The notes beneath the pieces were generated by a model, which worked only from the letters and a program-made list of their open reading frames with translations, was not told the DNA's origin and searched no databases. This document shows positions 60,235-64,000 of a stretch of 64,000 bases of DNA, one piece after another (position 1 is the stretch's first letter; each line of letters starts with the position of its first letter). Source of the DNA: Pelosinus fermentans JBW45 (lineage in GTDB: Bacteria > Bacillota > Negativicutes > DSM-13327). Both the position numbers and the translations under genes were made by a program. The stretch is taken from assembly GCF_000271665.2 (NCBI RefSeq), contig NZ_CP010978.1, positions 2,140,501 through 2,204,500 of the forward strand. The letters are read 5' to 3'.

Positions 60235-61110
60235 GTGACTTTTCAAGAGATTATTTTGACACTACAAAATTTTTGGGCTGGACAGAAATGTATTTTAATG
60301 CAACCGTATGATGTGGAAAAGGGGGCAGGTACAATGAATCCTGCTACCTTTTTACGAGCGTTAGGACCAGAACCTTGGAATGTTGCATATGTGGAACCTT
60401 CCCGTCGTCCTGCAGATGGACGTTATGGAGATAATCCTAATCGTTTGTTACAGCATCATCAATTTCAAGTTATCATGAAACCTTCACCTGCTAATATTCA
60501 AGAACTCTATTTAGAAAGTTTGGTAGGTTTGGGAATTGATCCCAGTAAGCATGATATTCGTTTTGTTGAAGATAACTGGGAATCTCCAACCTTAGGTGCA
60601 TGGGGACTTGGCTGGGAAGTGTGGTTAGATGGTATGGAAATTACCCAATTTACTTATTTCCAACAAGTTGGCAGTATTGATGTAAAACCTGTCTCTGTGG
60701 AAATTACCTATGGTTTAGAGCGTTTGGCAATGTATATTCAAGGAAAAGAAAATGTGTATGAACTAGAATGGGTAGATGGCGTTACTTATGGCGATGTTTT
60801 TCACCGTAATGAAGTAGAACAATCTCATTATAATTTTGAAATTGCTGATACGGATTTGCTATTCCAGTTGTTTGATATGTATGAAAAAGAAGCTATCCGA
60901 GTCATTGAAGCAGGCTATGTATTACCGGCCTATGATTATGTGTTAAAATGCTCTCATACTTTCAATCTATTAGATGCCCGTGGTGCGATTAGTGTTAGTG
61001 AACGTACTGGTTTTATTGGAAGAGTTCGTAATATGGCCAGATTATGCGCACAAGGCTATTTAGAACAACGAGAAAAATTAGGCTTTCCCTTGCTTAAGGA
61101 GGGTAAATAA
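60235..61110 (+). CDS. glyQ: Glycyl-tRNA synthetase alpha chain
   Basis: 291-residue catalytic subunit of the heterotetrameric (alpha2-beta2) bacterial enzyme. Class II motifs: [20 protein letters not shown] near the start, [20 protein letters not shown] (motif 2), and [20 protein letters not shown] (motif 3, with the Arg). The start is GTG at 60235 after GGGAGG. glyS follows after two bases. Regulated by the upstream T-box. Confidence 0.98.
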   Translation: MTFQEIILTLQNFWAGQKCILMQPYDVEKGAGTMNPATFLRALGPEPWNVAYVEPSRRPADGRYGDNPNRLLQHHQFQVIMKPSPANIQELYLESLVGLGIDPSKHDIRFVEDNWESPTLGAWGLGWEVWLDGMEITQFTYFQQVGSIDVKPVSVEITYGLERLAMYIQGKENVYELEWVDGVTYGDVFHRNEVEQSHYNFEIADTDLLFQLFDMYEKEAIRVIEAGYVLPAYDYVLKCSHTFNLLDARGAISVSERTGFIGRVRNMARLCAQGYLEQREKLGFPLLKEGK

Positions 61111-61112
61111 TT

Positions 61113-63173
61113 ATGGCAAAAGATTTATTATTTGAAATTGGTACAGAAGAAATTCCTGCAAGATTTATGGCAGGCGCTTTAAGCCAACTTGAGAATATTG
61201 CTAGAAATAAATTTGATGAACTTAGAGTTGGCTATAGAGATATTCAAGTGCTAGGGACTCCTCGACGATTAGCATTAATTGTGAGAGATGTATTAGAAGA
61301 ACAAGCAGATAAGAATAGTGAAAATAAAGGCCCTTCTATAAAGATTGCATTTGATGCAAATCATCTGCCAACAAAAGCTGCTCAAGGATTTGCCCGGGGG
61401 CAAGGTGTCGATCCAGCTGATTTGGTGGTAAGAGATGGATATGTTTATGCTCTTGTACATGAAGTGGGCAAACCTGTCACGACCTTGTTGCCTGAGATCT
61501 TAAGCAATATTATTGATAGTCTTAATTTTCCTAAGAATATGCGATGGGCTAACTTTGATAGAAAGTTTGTCAGGCCTATCCGTTGGATAGTAGCACTTTT
61601 TGGTAGCGAGATCATTCCTTTTACCATTACAGAAGTATCAACGGGGAATGCGACTCGCGGCCATCGTTTTTTAAGTAAAGGCGAATTAATCGTAAATTCT
61701 GTGGATGATTATTTTACTGTATTGCAGGAAAACTACGTTATGGTAAATCAAGAAGAGCGACGCAGCGTTATTCGTGAGCAAGTTCAGGAAATTGCCCTAA
61801 GTCAAGGTGGTACTGCTGCTATTGATGAAGATTTATTAGAAGAAGTAGTATATCTTGTGGAATATCCGACAGCTCTTTGCGGACGATTTGAAGAAAAATA
61901 TTTATCATTGCCTCCAGAGGCTGTTATTACGCCTATGCGCGAGCATCAGCGGTATTTTCCTGTAGTCTCAAAAGATGGAAAGCTCTTACCTGTATTTATT
62001 ACGGTACGTAACGGTTCCGCCGACCATATTGATATTGTTCGTCATGGTAATGAAAGGGTACTCAAAGCAAGATTAGCCGACGCTCAGTTCTTTTTTGAGG
62101 AAGATAAGAAGATAAAATTAATTGATCGCTTAGATAAACTTAAGACGATTGTTTTTCAAGAGGGATTAGGCACTGTTTATGATAAAACCATACGTATTGA
62201 GCATCTCGCGTTAGCTATTGCAAAATTTATAGGTACTGAAAATGTAAATAGGATTATTGAACGGAGTGCCAAACTTGCAAAGGCTGATTTGGTAACAGGG
62301 ATGGTTTGTGAGTTTACCGAACTGCAAGGGACTATGGGGAAAGAATATGCATTGTTAAATGGAGAACAACCTGAGGTAGCTCAGGCAATATTCGAACACT
62401 ATTTACCCCGTTTTGCTGGTGATATTTTGCCGGAAAGTGTAGCAGGAAAGGTGATTAGTATCGCTGACAAACTGGATAATATCGTAGCAACTTTCAGTCG
62501 TGGTCTAATACCAACGGGTTCTCAAGATCCTTATGCATTAAGACGCCAGGCATTAGGGATTGTTAATATCTTAATTGATAGCAACTATCATGTTTCGATG
62601 AATGCTATGCTGGTTCAAACTATGGATTTACTGGGTATTGTTCCTGAAAAGCGAGAGAAGTTGCTCATAGAAATTCAGGAGTTTTTCCGATTACGAATTA
62701 AGAATGTCTTAGCTGATGAAAACATTCGTTATGATATCGTTGATGCTGTAATGGGCACTAGCGTAGATGATATATATGATACTTGGTTGAGGGCTAAAGC
62801 TATTGCAAATGATGGCGGCAGCAGCGAAATGCAGAAGGCTGTCCAAGCATTTACTCGGGTTGGTAATTTGGTCAAAAATGTTACAGATGTTCAGGCAATT
62901 GATGAGAGCTTATTTACAGTAGATGAAGAACGCGTTCTCTATTTTGCCTATAAAGATGCATATGAAGAGATTCAAAGTATGACAGAAAGAAAAGACTATT
63001 GTGGTATACTCAATGCAATGCTCAGGATGACTGAGCCAATTGATGCGTTTTTTGGTGCAGTTATGGTTATGGTTGAAGATGTAGCAGTAAAAAATAATCG
63101 TTTAGCATTACTCAAAGGAATTACAGGTCTTACTACGAATGTAGCAGATTTAAGTAAAATTGTAGCTTTATAA
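61113..63173 (+). CDS. glyS: Glycyl-tRNA synthetase beta chain
   Basis: 686-residue tRNA-binding subunit, normal length. N-terminal LFEIGTEEIPARFMAGALSQ and GTPRRLALIVRDVLEEQADK; middle MREHQRYFPVVSKDGKLLPV and ADAQFFFEEDKK; an HD-like segment (VISIADKLDNIVATFSRGLI followed by PTGSQDPYALRRQALGI); and a C-terminal anticodon-binding domain ending FFGAVMVMVEDVAVKNNRLA. GGAGGG precedes the ATG. A terminator follows 10 bases after the stop. Confidence 0.98.
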   Translation: MAKDLLFEIGTEEIPARFMAGALSQLENIARNKFDELRVGYRDIQVLGTPRRLALIVRDVLEEQADKNSENKGPSIKIAFDANHLPTKAAQGFARGQGVDPADLVVRDGYVYALVHEVGKPVTTLLPEILSNIIDSLNFPKNMRWANFDRKFVRPIRWIVALFGSEIIPFTITEVSTGNATRGHRFLSKGELIVNSVDDYFTVLQENYVMVNQEERRSVIREQVQEIALSQGGTAAIDEDLLEEVVYLVEYPTALCGRFEEKYLSLPPEAVITPMREHQRYFPVVSKDGKLLPVFITVRNGSADHIDIVRHGNERVLKARLADAQFFFEEDKKIKLIDRLDKLKTIVFQEGLGTVYDKTIRIEHLALAIAKFIGTENVNRIIERSAKLAKADLVTGMVCEFTELQGTMGKEYALLNGEQPEVAQAIFEHYLPRFAGDILPESVAGKVISIADKLDNIVATFSRGLIPTGSQDPYALRRQALGIVNILIDSNYHVSMNAMLVQTMDLLGIVPEKREKLLIEIQEFFRLRIKNVLADENIRYDIVDAVMGTSVDDIYDTWLRAKAIANDGGSSEMQKAVQAFTRVGNLVKNVTDVQAIDESLFTVDEERVLYFAYKDAYEEIQSMTERKDYCGILNAMLRMTEPIDAFFGAVMVMVEDVAVKNNRLALLKGITGLTTNVADLSKIVAL

Positions 63174-63183
63174 ATCATATAAG

Positions 63184-63216
63184 AAAGAGCCTGTACAATG
63201 GATGCAGGCTCTTTTA
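63184..63216 (+). terminator. Terminator of glyQS
   Basis: AAAGAGCCTG / CAGGCTCTTT with an 11-base loop, followed by TATA. Ten bases after the glyS stop. Confidence 0.88.
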
Positions 63217-63376
63217 TACTTTTAACATGTAATAATTATCTATGTTTATTGGCAGAATGTTATAAAGAGAGTCTTTTAGAAGAGGATTTTGTATGATTTT
63301 AACGTATTATATAAATTGGAATTGGCTTTTATTAAAATAAATATACAATAGAATTATTAGTATAGGAGGGAGCATC

Positions 63377-64000
63377 ATAGCTAAATCATCAGTAATTTAT
63401 GCTTTATCGGATTCTATTGGTGAAACGGCGGAAATGATAGCTAGAGCCACAGCAAGTCAATTTAAAGCTGGAGCGTTTGAAATTATTCGTATTCCGTATA
63501 TTAATAGTACCATTCAGATTGAAAGAATTTTAGAAGATGCAGCAAATTATACCAGTGTGATTTGTCATACCATTGTAGGACGTGAATTAAGAGAAGCGTT
63601 ATTAGAACAGGCACAACGTTATAACATTCCTACGATTGATATTATGGGACCCATGATTGATGCTGTACAGCATGTATCAGGATTTGTTCCGCAATTAAAG
63701 CCAGGATTGGTTCATACTTTGGATCAAGCTTACTTCAAACGGGTTGCAGCAATTGAATTTGCGGTAAAATATGATGATGGGAAAAATCCTGACGGTATAC
63801 TAAAAGCCGATGTGGTACTGGTTGGAGTATCGCGTACCTCAAAGACACCCTTGAGCATGTATCTGGCTCATAAAGAATTACGGGTTGCCAATGTACCGAT
63901 GGTGCCTGAAGTGGCTCCGCCAAAAGAATTATTCGAAATTCCTACAGAAAAAATTGTCGGTTTAATTATTGATCCTGCCAAATTAAATAATATTCGGGCC
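63377..64000 (+). CDS. Pyruvate, phosphate dikinase regulatory protein (PDRP/YqfL), C-terminus cut by window edge
   Basis: About 208 residues are visible; the rest lies beyond the window. PDRP phosphorylates pyruvate phosphate dikinase with ADP and removes the phosphate again with Pi. The N-terminus SSVIYALSDSIGETAEMIAR and the P-loop GVSRTSKTPLSMYLAHK are diagnostic; VPMVPEVAPPKELFEI and IVGLIIDPAKLNNIR follow in order. No ATG, GTG or TTG fits the start: after AGGAGGG the in-frame codons are AGC, ATC, ATA, then GCT AAA. The natural start would be AUA at 63377 (six bases after the ribosome binding site), giving MAKSSVIYALSD, the expected family N-terminus. A later ATG (63434) would lose conserved residues. 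Confidence 0.87.
   Translation, partial: MAKSSVIYALSDSIGETAEMIARATASQFKAGAFEIIRIPYINSTIQIERILEDAANYTSVICHTIVGRELREALLEQAQRYNIPTIDIMGPMIDAVQHVSGFVPQLKPGLVHTLDQAYFKRVAAIEFAVKYDDGKNPDGILKADVVLVGVSRTSKTPLSMYLAHKELRVANVPMVPEVAPPKELFEIPTEKIVGLIIDPAKLNNIRA

Noticed and set aside
1-64000. CRISPR arrays, tRNA, rRNA and replication origin
   Set aside because: No regularly spaced repeats, cloverleaf genes, rRNA sequence or DnaA-box clusters were seen by eye.

Overview
The window looks like chromosomal DNA of a low-GC, spore-forming member of the Bacillota, most probably a Negativicutes of the Pelosinus/Sporomusa kind. That placement is inference. It rests on sporulation genes (gpr, spoIIP, yqfC, yqfD), two T-box leaders, an archaeal-like (group III) chaperonin inside an HrcA/CIRCE-controlled dnaK operon, and AT-rich intergenic DNA. 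No rRNA, tRNA or CRISPR array was seen.

Positions 1-7130 hold the end of an aldo/keto reductase gene and a galactose module: galactokinase (galK), a ROK-family regulator, and the mglBAC importer, with a large palindrome between regulator and mglB. Positions 7130-10700 are accessory: two small minus-strand genes of unknown function, a repeat-like helical protein, and an intact IS3-family (IS150-like) element with programmed -1 frameshifting. Then come purB (minus strand, E. coli-type), a sulfur-transfer pair (cysteine desulfurase-like plus ThiF/MoeB-like E1) followed by the dead C-terminus of a Cys/Met PLP enzyme, leuS behind a leucine T-box, and an NAD module (NrtR-like Nudix regulator plus nicotinate phosphoribosyltransferase).

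From about 20970 to the right edge the gene order follows, from my memory of it, the Bacillus subtilis comEA-to-yqfL block: comEA, comEC, holA, rpsT, gpr, spoIIP, lepA, hemW, hrcA, grpE, dnaK, dnaJ, prmA, rsmE, mtaB, rpsU, yqeY, nfeD, floA, yqfC, yqfD, pgpH, ybeY, dgkA, cdd, era, yqzL, recO, glyQ, glyS and the PPDK regulatory protein gene. Extra genes interrupt this backbone: a partly decayed sulfur island between comEA and comEC, the chaperonin between hrcA and grpE, an orphan HerA-like ATPase before yqfC, a CNNM/CorC-type transporter after era, and a UBA/DUF4342-like protein before glyQ. phoH is missing from its usual place between yqfD and pgpH.

The most interesting non-coding signals are: (1) a leader element with a small GATAA-loop hairpin and an intrinsic terminator, present in tandem before the sulfur island and in related form before the cysteine desulfurase gene, which I cannot match to a known riboswitch; (2) two genes whose only well-placed start after a good Shine-Dalgarno is AUC or AUA; (3) a 96-bp structured repeat in two full copies and one remnant; (4) operator-like palindromes and repeats at mgl, at the sulfur island and upstream of the NrtR gene.
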